Shown: positions 31,393 to 40,883 of the stretch, piece after piece | Layout of the letters: every line of letters starts with the position of its first letter | Numbering within the stretch: position 1 is the stretch's first letter | Assembly (NCBI RefSeq): GCF_023278185.1 | Contig: NZ_CP066356.1 | Coordinates: forward strand, 5,076,001 to 5,140,000 | From: Bradyrhizobium elkanii USDA 76 | GTDB lineage: Bacteria; Pseudomonadota; Alphaproteobacteria; Rhizobiales; Xanthobacteraceae | DNA length: 64,000 nt | Reading direction: 5' to 3' | The notes under the pieces: model-generated | The model's input: the letters and a program-made list of their open reading frames with translations, nothing else | What the model was told of the DNA's origin: nothing | Databases searched by the model: none | Program-made: the position numbers and the translations under genes

Positions 31393-33234
31393 TTATCGGA
31401 TCACCGTCGGGCCCTGATCCGGCACCGCGACGTCGAGCACACGGAATTGCACACGTTCGGTGCCTTGCCAACGGTCGACCGCAAGAGAGCCCGCCACGTG
31501 CAATTGCTGCCCGCGATTTTGCGTCAAGGCGCTGCCGAGCTTCTGTCCGACGGAGCGGAATGCGATACCGTTGACGATCGAGCCGTCGCCTGACTTGAAG
31601 CGCAGCCGCAGATGCGCCTGCCCGACCTCGTCGGCATAGACCAGCTGATGCGACGGCAGCGCGATCACCGGCTCTGGATTGGCGGCACCGAACGGGCCCG
31701 CGCGATTGAGCGTCGCGGCGAATTCCGGCGTTACCGCGCGCGCGGTGACGGCGCCATCGATGAACAGCTCGTTCTCGTGCCGCGAATTGGCGACGTCGGC
31801 CGCCAGCGCGCTCTCCATGTAGGCGCGGAATTCGGCAAGTTTCTCCTTGCGCAGCGTGACGCCGGCCGCCATCGCGTGCCCGCCGCCCTTCATCAAAAGG
31901 CCGTCATGCACCGCCTGCCGCACCGCCTTGCCGAGATCGACGCCGCCGATCGAGCGGCCCGATCCGGTGCCGATGCCGCCCGGCTCCAGCGCGATCGCAA
32001 ACGCGGGACGCGCGAACTTCTCCTTCAGCCGCGCCGCGACCAGCCCGACCACGCCCGGATGCCAGCCTTCCGCCGCGGTGACGATGACAGCGCCCTTGTC
32101 CTCGAGCCCGAGCGAAGCCAGCGCCTCGGCCTCGGCCTGTGCCTCGGCCGCCTGCTCGATCACGCGCCGCTCGGCATTGAGGCGATCGAGCTCGGCCGCG
32201 ATCCGCGCAGCTTCGGAGACGTCGCCTTCGAGCAACAAGCGCACGCCGAGATCGGCGCGCCCGATCCGACCGCCGGCGTTGATGCGCGGTCCCAGCATGA
32301 AGCCGAGATGCCAGGCCTCCGGCGGGCCGTTCAGCCGCGCCACGTCCATCAGCGCAGTGTGGCCGACATGGTCGCGGCGGCGCATCGCGATCAGGCCCTT
32401 GGCGACGAAGGCCCGGTTGAGCCCGATCAGCGGCGCGACGTCGGCCACGGTGCCGAGCGCGACGTGATGCAGCACGCTGAGCAGGTCCGGCTCCGGCATC
32501 TCGCCGGTCCAGAAGCCGCGCTGGCGCAGTTCGCGATTCACCGCGACCAAGGTCACCAGCACGAGGCCGACCGCTGCGAGATGGCCAAGCCCCGAGATAT
32601 CGTCGGGCCGGTTCGGATTCACCAGTGCGTCGACCTCAGGCAACACATCGCCGGCCTGGTGATGATCGATCACGACGACCGACATCCCGAGCTTCCTGGC
32701 TTCCGCCAGCGGCTCGATGCTGGTGGTGCCGCAATCGACCGTGACGAGCAGCGTCGCGCCCTTCGCCGCCAGCGAACGCACAGCGTCGACGTTCGGCCCA
32801 TAGCCTTCGAAAATACGGTCGGGAATGTGGATCAGCGGATCCAGCCCGCAATGACGCAGATGCCAGGTCAGCAGTGCCGCCGAGGTCGCACCGTCGACGT
32901 CATAATCGCCGAAGATCGCAACCTTCTCGCCGCGCACCGCGGCATCCGCAATGCGCCTGGCGGCATGCTCCATCTCGGTGACCGTGTGAGGATCCGGCAT
33001 CAGCTTGCGGATGGTCGGGTCGAGGAAATCGGCGACCTCGTCGATCGCGACGTCGCGGCCGGCCAGCACGCGCGCCAGCATTTCCGGCAGGTTGTGACGC
33101 TGCACGATCGCGAGCGCCCGCGCCGCCCCGCGCGCATCCAGCCGGTCGCGCCAGAGCTTTCCGGTCAGCGACCGCGTCACGCCGAGGAACGCCTGTGGCG
33201 CCTCGACGGGCAGTGCGGATGCGTGCAGCGTCAT
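31393..33234 (-). CDS. recJ: single-stranded-DNA-specific exonuclease RecJ
   Basis: A 613-residue DHH-family exonuclease. Motif I is IFGDYDVDG (D110, D112, D114), followed by VDCGTTS and the DHH motif itself in VIDHHQ (190-192). The DHHA1 domain carries GGGHAMAAG, and an OB-fold C-terminal domain ends the protein. RecJ degrades single-stranded DNA 5'-to-3' in recombination and mismatch repair. In related genomes recJ lies beside hom and glpX; here an AraC regulator, an Omp and a dehalogenase separate it from them. Confidence 0.96.
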   Translation of the reverse strand: MTLHASALPVEAPQAFLGVTRSLTGKLWRDRLDARGAARALAIVQRHNLPEMLARVLAGRDVAIDEVADFLDPTIRKLMPDPHTVTEMEHAARRIADAAVRGEKVAIFGDYDVDGATSAALLTWHLRHCGLDPLIHIPDRIFEGYGPNVDAVRSLAAKGATLLVTVDCGTTSIEPLAEARKLGMSVVVIDHHQAGDVLPEVDALVNPNRPDDISGLGHLAAVGLVLVTLVAVNRELRQRGFWTGEMPEPDLLSVLHHVALGTVADVAPLIGLNRAFVAKGLIAMRRRDHVGHTALMDVARLNGPPEAWHLGFMLGPRINAGGRIGRADLGVRLLLEGDVSEAARIAAELDRLNAERRVIEQAAEAQAEAEALASLGLEDKGAVIVTAAEGWHPGVVGLVAARLKEKFARPAFAIALEPGGIGTGSGRSIGGVDLGKAVRQAVHDGLLMKGGGHAMAAGVTLRKEKLAEFRAYMESALAADVANSRHENELFIDGAVTARAVTPEFAATLNRAGPFGAANPEPVIALPSHQLVYADEVGQAHLRLRFKSGDGSIVNGIAFRSVGQKLGSALTQNRGQQLHVAGSLAVDRWQGTERVQFRVLDVAVPDQGPTVIR

Positions 33235-33379
33235 GATCCTTTACGCGTTGCAAAGAAACAGCTGACTTCCAAGCCCAAATACCGGCCAGAGCTGTGGATA
33301 GATGCTTTTTTGCGCGCCGGGAACCAAGCCGGCCCGGGCCGAAAACCAACGCAATTTGAAGGGACTCGCGGGAATTTTG

Positions 33380-34366
33380 CTAGCGCCGCGATTGCGTCGG
33401 GGTTTGGCCGAAGCGCCGCCGAAATCGCTGATTGAAGTAAGCGATCTCGTTGAAGCCGCAGGCGAGCGCAATGTCGCTGACCTTCATCCGGTCCCCCTGC
33501 TCACTCGTGAGCAGGCGCATGGCGTGCTGGAGTCGTCGCTCAAGGAGCCGCTCGGTAAAACTCGAACCGGTGTCCTGCAGCAGATCCTGCACATATCTGG
33601 CCGAGACACCCATGCGTTTCGCGACCTGCTCGACTGAAAACCCTGCACTGGCAAAACTGCGGTTGATCTCGGCGATGACCTCCTGCGTGCGGGAGGCCCG
33701 CAGGCCTCGCATCGTCGCGTTCTGCGCCGCATCCCCTCGCGCACCCAACGCCAGCGCAGTCAGGTCGAGCAGCGTGGTGCCGACATGGTTCTGGAGCAGC
33801 GGATCATGCGGCTCTCCAGGGAGATCGACCACGAGTTCAATGTATCTTTGCAGAAGACCGATAGCGGGGCTTCGTTCGTCAAACGGCTTGACCAGCACGT
33901 CGTCGGCCGCTCCGACGAGAGACAGGAGGCGATCCCTGCTGACCGTCAATGTCGTGCAGGAAAACGGAGCGTCGGACACCATGTCCGCGGGCATGCCGTT
34001 GCTGCCGAGAAATGCGCCTGACGGGGCGAGAGCAGCTTCGCGTCCCGCCTGATTCACGCGAAAGGTGCCACGCCCGCGATGGAAGAGCAGACAGAAATCA
34101 TCGTTAGGGCCGCGTGAAATTGCTGTCCGCGACCGTCTTATTCGATGGAAGGAGCCGGCAAAGCGGGAGACTTGCACGTCCGACAAATCAGCCCACTGCA
34201 TCGATGCGGAGAACGGCCGATCGTCGGATCGCGTGATGTCGACGCAACAGGTGAGCGTCTCCATCTGCTCGCTCCAGAGCGAGAACTTCTGGTGGTCCGC
34301 CAGTTCAGGATCAAGGCATTCCGACGAAATACTGGCGCGATTCACAGAGGCAACCTTTGGGTGCAT
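33380..34366 (-). CDS. AraC family transcriptional regulator
   Basis: A 328-residue regulator. The C-terminal ~100 residues contain two helix-turn-helix units, FSVEQVAKRMGVSARYVQDL and VSDIALACGFNEIAYFNQRF, the AraC signature. The N-terminal ~200 residues form an AraC_binding_2 type sensor with SRFAGSFHRIRRSRTAISRG and RGTFRVNQ. It is divergent from the Omp gene at 34694, with a 327-base gap holding an inverted repeat, so the Omp gene is a possible target. Confidence 0.88.
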   Translation of the reverse strand: MHPKVASVNRASISSECLDPELADHQKFSLWSEQMETLTCCVDITRSDDRPFSASMQWADLSDVQVSRFAGSFHRIRRSRTAISRGPNDDFCLLFHRGRGTFRVNQAGREAALAPSGAFLGSNGMPADMVSDAPFSCTTLTVSRDRLLSLVGAADDVLVKPFDERSPAIGLLQRYIELVVDLPGEPHDPLLQNHVGTTLLDLTALALGARGDAAQNATMRGLRASRTQEVIAEINRSFASAGFSVEQVAKRMGVSARYVQDLLQDTGSSFTERLLERRLQHAMRLLTSEQGDRMKVSDIALACGFNEIAYFNQRFRRRFGQTPTQSRR

Positions 34367-34693
34367 TCATCATATGAAGCGCATCTCCTCAGGCTATGCG
34401 TAATTTCGCCGCAACGACCGCCCGATTTGTCGCAGTACATGCACACCAAGCATCAGTCCTGTTGCGAAGCTACAACATTGCTCCGAAGTTTGGCGCGGGT
34501 GCGCAGGAGCTAAATTCCATTGCGCAGGTGAACAAGACCGCCGCTGCGAGCCCTGCCAGTTTGCGCGCAGGATGCCGCGGGAAACGACGTCGCAATCTGA
34601 CGTCGGCGCTCACCGGGTCCGGATCAGCAGCTGTTCGCAACCGCAATGCCTCAGGGCATCTGCGCTCAGCGCGACACTTTCAGGGGCCTATCA
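34367..34693. other. divergent intergenic region with inverted repeat
   Basis: No gene is seen in this gap between the AraC regulator and the Omp gene. CGACGTC (34585-34591) and GACGTCG (34599-34605) form a perfect 7-bp inverted repeat separated by seven bases, about 90 bases before the Omp start, a possible operator. No clear promoter hexamers were found. Confidence 0.4.
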
Positions 34694-35506
34694 ATGCAAA
34701 AATCTCTCCTCGGCGCTGGCTTGTTTCTAGGTGCGTCGTTCGTTCCCGCGCTTGCAGCCGACATGTCCTATCCAGTCAAGGCGCCGGTGATCACACCGGT
34801 TCAGGCCTTCTCCTGGACCGGCTTCTACGTCGGTGCCAATGTCGGCTTCGGCGGCGACAGGTTCGAGTATCCCTTTCACGCTTCGGCCCAACAGTTGCAG
34901 GCCGAGGCACCCCCGCTCACGTCAAGCACCAGCGGCAAATTCAGCCTGACATCAAGCGGCTTCTTCGGCGGTGGGCAGATCGGATACAACCACCAATACA
35001 ACAACAATGTGGTGCTCGGTCTCGAAGCCGACTTCCAGTGGTCGGGCATCGAAGGCAGGTTCGAGGGCAATCAGATCCTCACCGTCAACGGAACGAGCGT
35101 CGCAACCACATTCGGCACCGGCTCCGAGATTGCGTGGTTCGGCACCGTGCGTGGCCGGCTCGGCTACGCCTGGGATCGGCTGTTCCTCTACGCCACCGGC
35201 GGCGCGGCCTATGGCAAGGTCGATACCCATGGAACCTTCAGCTTTGCCGGACCGAACGGCGTGGCTCAGACGACGTCAGTTGCATCGGGTGGCACGCAAT
35301 GGGGCTGGACCGCAGGCGCGGGCCTGGAATACGCCCTTGCTCCGCAGTGGTCCTTCAAGACCGAGTATCTCTATATCGATCTCGGGAGCCGGACACTGCT
35401 TTCCAGCGCGATCAACGACGTCGCGAACGGCTTCACAGCGAATGCTGGAATGGACGTCGACACCAAGTTTCACACCATCAAGGCTGGCGTGAACTACCGC
35501 TTCTGA
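34694..35506 (+). CDS. outer membrane beta-barrel protein (Omp25 type)
   Basis: A 270-residue exported protein counted from the ATG at 34694. Signal peptide: QKSLLGAGLFLGASFVPALA with AADM after cleavage. The mature part starts with the familiar Y-x-x-K-A-P pattern and FSWTGFYVGANVGFGGD, then GGGQIGYNHQYNNNVVLGLE, RGRLGYAWDRLFLYATGG and a terminal VNYRF. The final phenylalanine is the BAM recognition residue. This is an eight-stranded OMP_b-brl/Omp25 family protein. A second member is at 51495. A strong terminator follows. Confidence 0.92.
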   Translation: MQKSLLGAGLFLGASFVPALAADMSYPVKAPVITPVQAFSWTGFYVGANVGFGGDRFEYPFHASAQQLQAEAPPLTSSTSGKFSLTSSGFFGGGQIGYNHQYNNNVVLGLEADFQWSGIEGRFEGNQILTVNGTSVATTFGTGSEIAWFGTVRGRLGYAWDRLFLYATGGAAYGKVDTHGTFSFAGPNGVAQTTSVASGGTQWGWTAGAGLEYALAPQWSFKTEYLYIDLGSRTLLSSAINDVANGFTANAGMDVDTKFHTIKAGVNYRF

Positions 35507-35529
35507 TCGCAACGCGACAGATATGGACG

Positions 35530-35560
35530 AAGGGGCCGCGCGAGAACGCGGCCCCTTTCG
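35530..35560 (+). terminator. intrinsic terminator of the Omp gene
   Basis: AAGGGGCCGCG (35530-35540) pairs perfectly with CGCGGCCCCTT (35547-35557), followed by TTC. It starts 24 bases after the stop. Confidence 0.8.
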
Positions 35561-35608
35561 GCGTTGGTCGGCAGTACGCTTCGCTCTCCCGGTTCGGCGA
35601 GCGTCGAG

Positions 35609-36328
35609 CTAGCAGCCCATCCGGCTGGCGATTTCCCCGAAATCCTTGGCCACGATGTCCCACTCGCCGGTGGCCTCGAAATCGACCTTCTGCAGCGGGC
35701 CGTATTCGGTGGGACGCGCCACGAAGGCGGTCTTCAGGCCGAGCTTCTGCGCGTGCTTCAGGTCGTAATTGTGCGCGGCGACCATCATCACCTGCTCCGG
35801 CGGCAGGCAGAGCAGCTTGGCGGCGCCGAGATAGGTTTCCGGATCGGGCTTGTAGTGCTCGAACAGCTCGGCCGACATCACGAGATCCCACGGGAGCCCC
35901 GCGAACTTCGCCATATTGGTGAGCAGCGCGACGTTGCCGTTGGACAGCGGCGAGATGATGTATTTGGTCTTCAGCCGGGTCAGACCGGCGACGCTGTCGG
36001 GCCAGGCGTGCAGGCGATGCCAGCCCAGCGTCAGATGCTGCAGGTCGGCCTCGCTCAGCCCCTTGATGTCGAACTGCGCGACGAGTTTTTCCAGCGAGCG
36101 GCGGTGCAAGACGTCCAGGATGACGTAGCCGTTCTGCGGGTTCTTGCGCACCTCGTCCATCGAGGCCGCATAGACCGCGCGCCAGCCGTCGACCAGCGCG
36201 GTCCAGTCGGCCTTGATACCGCGCGTTTCGCCCCATCTGGTGAAGTCGTTGATCAGGCTGGTGCGCCAATCGACCACGGTGCCGAACACGTCGAACACCA
36301 GCGCCTTGACCCCGGACAGATCGGACAT
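35609..36328 (-). CDS. haloacid dehalogenase type II
   Basis: A 239-residue HAD superfamily protein. Start at 36328 follows AAGGGAGACGCGC. The nucleophile motif is VFDVFGTVVDW (D13), followed by SPLSNGN (motif II serine), and the later HYKPDPETYLGAA and MMVAAHNYDLKHA, which match L-2-haloacid dehalogenases better than phosphatases. The reaction would be hydrolytic removal of halide from 2-haloacids in the cytoplasm. The C-terminus ends SRMGC. It lies between glpX and the Omp gene. Confidence 0.88.
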   Translation of the reverse strand: MSDLSGVKALVFDVFGTVVDWRTSLINDFTRWGETRGIKADWTALVDGWRAVYAASMDEVRKNPQNGYVILDVLHRRSLEKLVAQFDIKGLSEADLQHLTLGWHRLHAWPDSVAGLTRLKTKYIISPLSNGNVALLTNMAKFAGLPWDLVMSAELFEHYKPDPETYLGAAKLLCLPPEQVMMVAAHNYDLKHAQKLGLKTAFVARPTEYGPLQKVDFEATGEWDIVAKDFGEIASRMGC

Positions 36329-36360
36329 GCGCGTCTCCCTTTGTTGTTCTTGTTGGCTTG

Positions 36361-36435
36361 TCATTCCGGGGCGCGCGTGAGCGCGAACCCGGAATCTCGA
36401 GTTTCAGGGGCGTTCGAAGGACGCCCCTGGAATGA
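36361..36435. repeat. palindromic intergenic repeat
   Basis: CATTCCGGGGCGCGCGTGAG with ACCCGGAAT can pair, and CAGGGGCGT pairs with ACGCCCCTG in a second hairpin. This composite is of the type I associate with Bradyrhizobium intergenic repeats. It lies directly downstream of glpX and could terminate it. Confidence 0.45.
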
Positions 36436-36444
36436 CCGCATGTC

Positions 36445-37443
36445 TTAGTCGAGGTGGAATTTCTCGAGCTGCCGATGCTCGGCCTTGATGTAGCGCACGG
36501 TGCCGGTGACCGAGCGCATCACGACCGTCTCGGTCTCGATCACGTCCTTCTTGAACTTCACGCCGGTCAGCAGCGAGCCGGTGGTGACGCCAGTGGCGGC
36601 GAACAGGCAGTCGCCCTTGGCCATGTCCTCGATGCCGTAGATCATCTTCGGATCGGTGACGCCCATCTTGTGCGCGCGCTCGCGCTTTTCCTCGGTGTCG
36701 AGGATCAGGCGGCACTGCATCTGGCCGCCGATGCAACGCAGCGCGACCGCGGCCAGCACGCCCTCGGGCGCGCCGCCGGTGCCGATATACATGTCGACGC
36801 CGGTCTCATCGGGTTTGGCACAGTGAATGACGCCGGCGACGTCGCCGTCGGTGATGAGCTGCACGGCAGCGCCGGTCGAACGCACGCTGTTGATGATGTC
36901 GGCATGGCGCGGACGGTCGAGCACCAGCACGTTGATGGCGCTGGGGTCGACGCCCTTGGCCTTGGCGAGCCGGCGGACGTTGTCGGCCGGCGGCGCGTCG
37001 AGCTCGATCACGTTCTTGGCGAAGCCCGGACCGATCGCGATCTTCTGCATGTAGACGTCGGGCGCGTGCAGCAGCGTGCCGCCGTCGGCCATCGCCATCG
37101 TGGCGATCGAGCCCGGCATGTTCTTGGCACACAGCGTGGTGCCTTCGAGCGGGTCGACCGCGATGTCGACCTTGGGGCCGGCATTGAGGCCGACCTTCTC
37201 GCCGATGAACAGCATCGGCGCCTCGTCGCGCTCGCCCTCGCCGATCACGATGGTGCCCTCGATCGGCAGCTTGTTGAGCTCGCGCCGCATCGCGTCGACC
37301 GCGGCCTTGTCGGCGGCCTTCTCCTGGCCGTGGCCGCGCAGCCGCGCGGCCGACACCGCCGCGCGCTCCGTCACGCGCACGATTTCGAGCGTCAGGATGC
37401 GCTCGAGCAGCATCTGCGGCGGAACGGAAATATGGGTCGACAT
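36445..37443 (-). CDS. glpX: class II fructose-1,6-bisphosphatase
   Basis: A 332-residue GlpX-type phosphatase that converts fructose 1,6-bisphosphate to fructose 6-phosphate (and may act on sedoheptulose bisphosphate) for gluconeogenesis. Family features are GEGERDEAPMLFIGE, VDPLEGTTLCA with the metal-binding DPLEGT motif, and IGTGGAPEGVLAAVALRC. It is cytoplasmic. It follows hom by 79 bases on the same strand, the usual alphaproteobacterial order hom-glpX. Confidence 0.96.
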   Translation of the reverse strand: MSTHISVPPQMLLERILTLEIVRVTERAAVSAARLRGHGQEKAADKAAVDAMRRELNKLPIEGTIVIGEGERDEAPMLFIGEKVGLNAGPKVDIAVDPLEGTTLCAKNMPGSIATMAMADGGTLLHAPDVYMQKIAIGPGFAKNVIELDAPPADNVRRLAKAKGVDPSAINVLVLDRPRHADIINSVRSTGAAVQLITDGDVAGVIHCAKPDETGVDMYIGTGGAPEGVLAAVALRCIGGQMQCRLILDTEEKRERAHKMGVTDPKMIYGIEDMAKGDCLFAATGVTTGSLLTGVKFKKDVIETETVVMRSVTGTVRYIKAEHRQLEKFHLD

Positions 37444-37522
37444 CGGCGTACTCCTTAAGCCTCTGGGACAGGCCAGCCTGCCCGCATCAATCGTCTCACG
37501 CCCGACCCGTTCAGGCCACGCG

Positions 37523-38842
37523 CTAGTTTTTCTCGATCCGGATCACCTGCGGCCGGCCGCTGATGACCTTATCGCGCTGCACTGCGGCCAGCGCACGATG
37601 CACGGCATCCTCGCTGGTCGCATAGGTAATCAGAATGACCGGGACCGGTGAAGGTTTTTTGGCCGCACCGTTCACATCGACGCCATCGGGGTGCCGTTGC
37701 ACGATGGATTCCAGAGATATCTTCTGTTCCGCCAGCCGGGTGGCGATTGTTGCGGCAGTGCCTGCAAGATCGCGCGCCATCAGGCGGATATAATAGCCAC
37801 CCTCATGGCGTTCCATCGGCGCCTTGGTGGTGTCGCGCAACCGCTCCACCGGGCGCCCGAACGGCTTGGCACGGATGCCGCGGGCGACGTCGGCGATGTC
37901 GGCGACCACGGCCGAAGCCGTCGCGCCGCCGCCGGCGCCGGGTCCCACCAGCGTGATCGGCGGAATCCCCTCGCCGTCGATCGCGACCGCATTGGTGACG
38001 CCCATCACCTGCGCAATCGAGGATGATTTCGGCACCATGGTCGGGTGCACGCGCTGCTCAATGCCCTTTGCCGTGCGCACCGCGACGCCGAGCAGCTTGA
38101 CCCGGTAACCGAGTTCCGCGGCGGCCTTGAGGTCTTCCGGCGTGATCGAGGAGATGCCTTCGACATAAACCGCGCTTTCCGCGACCTTGGTTCCGAAGGC
38201 AAGGCTCGCCAGGATCGCGAGCTTCTGGGCGGTGTCGTGACCATCGACGTCGAACGACGGGTTGGCTTCGGCATAGCCGAGGCGCTGGGCGTCCTTCAGG
38301 CATTCCTCGAACGACAGGCCCTCCTGCTCCATCCGGGTCAGGATGTAATTGCAGGTGCCGTTGAGGATGCCGTAGACGCGGTTGACGCTGGTGCCCGCGA
38401 GGCCCTCGCGCAGCGTCTTGATCACCGGGATCGCCGCACCGACCGCCGCCTCGAAATTCAGCGCGCCGCCATGCTTCTCGGCGACCGCGGCGAGACGCAG
38501 TCCATGCTTGGCGATCAGCGCCTTGTTGGCGGTGACGACCGACTTGCCGGCCTTCAGCGCGGTCTCGATCGCGGACAGCGCAGGATCGCCGGCGCCGCCC
38601 ATCAATTCGACGAAGCAGTCGATATTGGGATCTTCGGCGAGCGCCTCGGGGCTCTTCGCCCAGGCGATGCCGCGCAGGTCGAGGCCGCGCTTCTTGGCTT
38701 TCGAGCGCGCCGTGACCGCGACGACGCGAACGCCGCGGCCGCTGCGCTCGGCCAGCGCCCGTCCTTGTGTTTCGATGAGGCGGACGACATCGGCACCGAC
38801 GGTGCCGAGCCCCGCTATGCCCACGTTCAGGGGTGCGACCAT
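37523..38842 (-). CDS. hom: homoserine dehydrogenase
   Basis: A 439-residue enzyme reducing aspartate semialdehyde to homoserine for threonine and methionine synthesis. The N-terminal Rossmann fold has VGIAGLGTVGADVV, the catalytic domain has GILNGTCNYILTRME and LGYAEANPSFDVDGHDTAQK with the conserved D-x-x-G-x-D-x-x-x-K, and an ACT domain (GYYIRLMARDLAGTAATIAT) ends the protein, suggesting threonine feedback. The ATG at 38842 gives the family start; an in-frame TTG lies eight codons upstream. It follows the aminotransferase by 38 bases. Confidence 0.96.
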   Translation of the reverse strand: MVAPLNVGIAGLGTVGADVVRLIETQGRALAERSGRGVRVVAVTARSKAKKRGLDLRGIAWAKSPEALAEDPNIDCFVELMGGAGDPALSAIETALKAGKSVVTANKALIAKHGLRLAAVAEKHGGALNFEAAVGAAIPVIKTLREGLAGTSVNRVYGILNGTCNYILTRMEQEGLSFEECLKDAQRLGYAEANPSFDVDGHDTAQKLAILASLAFGTKVAESAVYVEGISSITPEDLKAAAELGYRVKLLGVAVRTAKGIEQRVHPTMVPKSSSIAQVMGVTNAVAIDGEGIPPITLVGPGAGGGATASAVVADIADVARGIRAKPFGRPVERLRDTTKAPMERHEGGYYIRLMARDLAGTAATIATRLAEQKISLESIVQRHPDGVDVNGAAKKPSPVPVILITYATSEDAVHRALAAVQRDKVISGRPQVIRIEKN

Positions 38843-38880
38843 GGATTTAAGGGACCTGGAGATCAAGTAACCTGGAAGGA

Positions 38881-40101
38881 TTAGCGTCGGTTGGCGAGAG
38901 GAACGACGTTGTGCAACGTTTCGATGCCGCTTTCAAGGAAGCGGCGCACGCCGCGCGCGGCCTGCCGGATCCGCTGCTCGTTCTCCACCATCGCAATGCG
39001 GACATAGCCCTCGCCATGCTCGCCGAACGCCACGCCGGGCGACACCACGACGCCGGATTTCTCCACCATCAGGGTCGCGAACTGCATGCTGCCGACCGCC
39101 TCGAACGCCTTGGGCAGCGGAGCCCAGGCGAACATCGAGGCCTGCGGCGGCGGAATGTCCCAGCCGGCGCGGCCGAATGACTCGACCAGCGCATCGCGGC
39201 GCTTGCGGTAGGTGTCGCGCATCTCGCGGATGCAGTCGTCGGGACCGTTCAGCGCCGCGGTCGCCGCCACCTGGACCGGCGTGAACGCACCGTAATCGAG
39301 ATAGGATTTGACGCGCGCCAGCGCCGCGATGATCCGCTCATTGCCGACCGCAAAGCCCATGCGCCAGCCGGCCATCGAGAACGTCTTCGACATCGAGGTG
39401 AACTCGACGGTGACGTCGATCGCACCGGGCACCTGCAGCACCGATGGGGGCGGATTGTTCTCGTCGAAATAGACCTCGGCGTAGGCGAGATCGGACAGGA
39501 TGAAGATGTCGTGCTTCTTCGCGAACGCGACGAGGTCCTTGTAGAAATCGAGGTCCGCGACATAGGCGGTCGGGTTCGACGGATAGCAGACGATCAGCGC
39601 GATCGGCTTCGGGATCGAATGGATGATCGCCCGCTCGACCGCCTCGAAGAACTGCGGCGTCGGCTCCGAGGGCACCGAACGGATCACGCCGCCCGCCATC
39701 AGGAAGCCGAACGCATGGATCGGGTAGCTCGGATTGGGGCACAGCACGACGTCGCCGGGCGCCGTGATCGCCTGCGCGACGTTGGCAAAGCCCTCCTTGG
39801 AGCCGAGCGTCGCAACCACCTGGGTGTCGGGGTTGAGCTTGACGCCGAAGCGGCGCGCATAATAGGCGGCCTGGGCCTTGCGCAGGCCGTTGATGCCGCG
39901 CGAAGCCGAGTAGCGGTCGGTCCGCGGCTTGCCCAGCGTCTCCTTGAGCTTCTCGATCACATGCGGCGGGGTCGGCAGGTCCGGGTTCCCCATGCCCATG
40001 TCGATGATGTCGGCCCCGGCGTTGCGCGCGGCCGCCTTGGCCTGGTTGACCTTCTCAAAGACGTAAGGCGGCAGACGGCGAATGCGGTAAAAATCTTCCA
40101 T
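38881..40101 (-). CDS. class I/II aminotransferase (AlaC-like)
   Basis: A 406-residue fold-type I PLP enzyme. It begins DFYRIRRLPPYVFEKVNQAK, the start seen in AlaC/YfdZ-type glutamate-pyruvate aminotransferases, with IDMGMGNPDLPTP, SYPIHAFGF, YPSNPTAYV and the PLP lysine K239 in SMSKTFSMAGWRMGF. Such genes are often annotated as LL-diaminopimelate aminotransferase, but the placement directly before hom suggests a role around alanine or aspartate-family amino acids. Substrate is not settled by sequence. Confidence 0.88.
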   Translation of the reverse strand: MEDFYRIRRLPPYVFEKVNQAKAAARNAGADIIDMGMGNPDLPTPPHVIEKLKETLGKPRTDRYSASRGINGLRKAQAAYYARRFGVKLNPDTQVVATLGSKEGFANVAQAITAPGDVVLCPNPSYPIHAFGFLMAGGVIRSVPSEPTPQFFEAVERAIIHSIPKPIALIVCYPSNPTAYVADLDFYKDLVAFAKKHDIFILSDLAYAEVYFDENNPPPSVLQVPGAIDVTVEFTSMSKTFSMAGWRMGFAVGNERIIAALARVKSYLDYGAFTPVQVAATAALNGPDDCIREMRDTYRKRRDALVESFGRAGWDIPPPQASMFAWAPLPKAFEAVGSMQFATLMVEKSGVVVSPGVAFGEHGEGYVRIAMVENEQRIRQAARGVRRFLESGIETLHNVVPLANRR

Positions 40102-40316
40102 GGGACCCTTGCTCCGACAACCGCGATGCCAGAATCGGCCCCCTTGGTCCAGTTTGCGGAAGCCGGCTCGGCCTCTGACAGAAATCGCACTGAATCAGTG
40201 ACTTAGAGCGAATTCGGGCGCACGATCTGGGGGCTGCGGCCGGATCTGCGGTTGAACTGGATTTCTTTTAGCACGGACACCGGGCGGCGCCAGCGCTGAT
40301 CGGCCGTTTGTGGGCG

Positions 40317-40592
40317 CTACTTGCCGCTTTGGGCGGCCGTTGAGGCCTGGCGCGCGCGCGCGGCAATCAGCTCCTGCTCGATCTTGGCCTGGTCCGCCGG
40401 CTTGATCGTCGGATCGGCGCGGTCGGGCGGAAGATCATGGACCGGCAGGTAGCCGCCGGCGTCCTTTTCGCGCGCCGGCGCATCGGCCGGCATCGTCATA
40501 TCGGCGATCGTGCTCGAGCACCCGCTCAGCGCCACCAACGACGCGAGCAGCACTGCGGCCGCGAGCCCCCTGTTCATTCGATCGATCGGCAT
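40317..40592 (-). CDS. hypothetical lipoprotein
   Basis: A 91-residue protein from the ATG at 40592. The signal peptide RGLAAAVLLASLVALSGC ends in the lipobox LSGC, so the mature N-terminal cysteine should be lipidated. The mature part is Asp/Pro/Ala-rich with a helical C-terminus (PADQAKIEQELIAARARQAS). An internal ATG five codons later is an alternative start. No family recognised. It lies between the aminotransferase and phaC. Confidence 0.7.
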   Translation of the reverse strand: MPIDRMNRGLAAAVLLASLVALSGCSSTIADMTMPADAPAREKDAGGYLPVHDLPPDRADPTIKPADQAKIEQELIAARARQASTAAQSGK

Positions 40593-40696
40593 GCGCCGAA
40601 TTGTCCCCAACAAGCTAGCGCGCACGTCGCACGTTGCCGACACGGGTCGCACTGGTACGAGCCTTGCAGCGTCCCCGCTGCGTTAATTCCGACTTT

Positions 40697-40727
40697 AGCG
40701 TTTCAAACCATTGTCGCCCGAAACGCT
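40697..40727. promoter_or_regulatory. inverted repeat upstream of phaC
   Basis: AGCGTTTC (40697-40704) and GAAACGCT (40720-40727) form a perfect 8-bp inverted repeat with a 15-base centre. It lies before the small leader frame and about 160 bases before phaC, so it may be an operator, though a hairpin at RNA level is equally possible. Confidence 0.35.
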
Positions 40728-40766
40728 TAAAGCGAGAACACCAAAAGCGACCCCTGAGGCTTCAAT

Positions 40767-40826
40767 ATGTCAGAACAAAGATTTTTTGACGCACCGCAAC
40801 AGGGCGAAACATCGGATTTTGACTGA
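40767..40826 (+). CDS. possible 19-residue upstream peptide of phaC
   Basis: An ATG at 40767 preceded by TGAGG opens a frame encoding MSEQRFFDAPQQGETSDFD and then stop, 57 bases before the phaC start. The ribosome binding site is better than that of phaC. It may be a leader peptide or chance. Confidence 0.3.
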   Translation: MSEQRFFDAPQQGETSDFD

Positions 40827-40883
40827 TTTTCATTGCCGCACCGCGCGATGACGCCCTCCAAACGACGCGATATTGTACCTCAG

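Noticed and set aside
38843..38880. SAM riboswitch in front of homoserine dehydrogenase
   Set aside because: Only 38 bases separate hom from the aminotransferase gene, too short for a SAM-II or other known riboswitch, and no such motif is seen.
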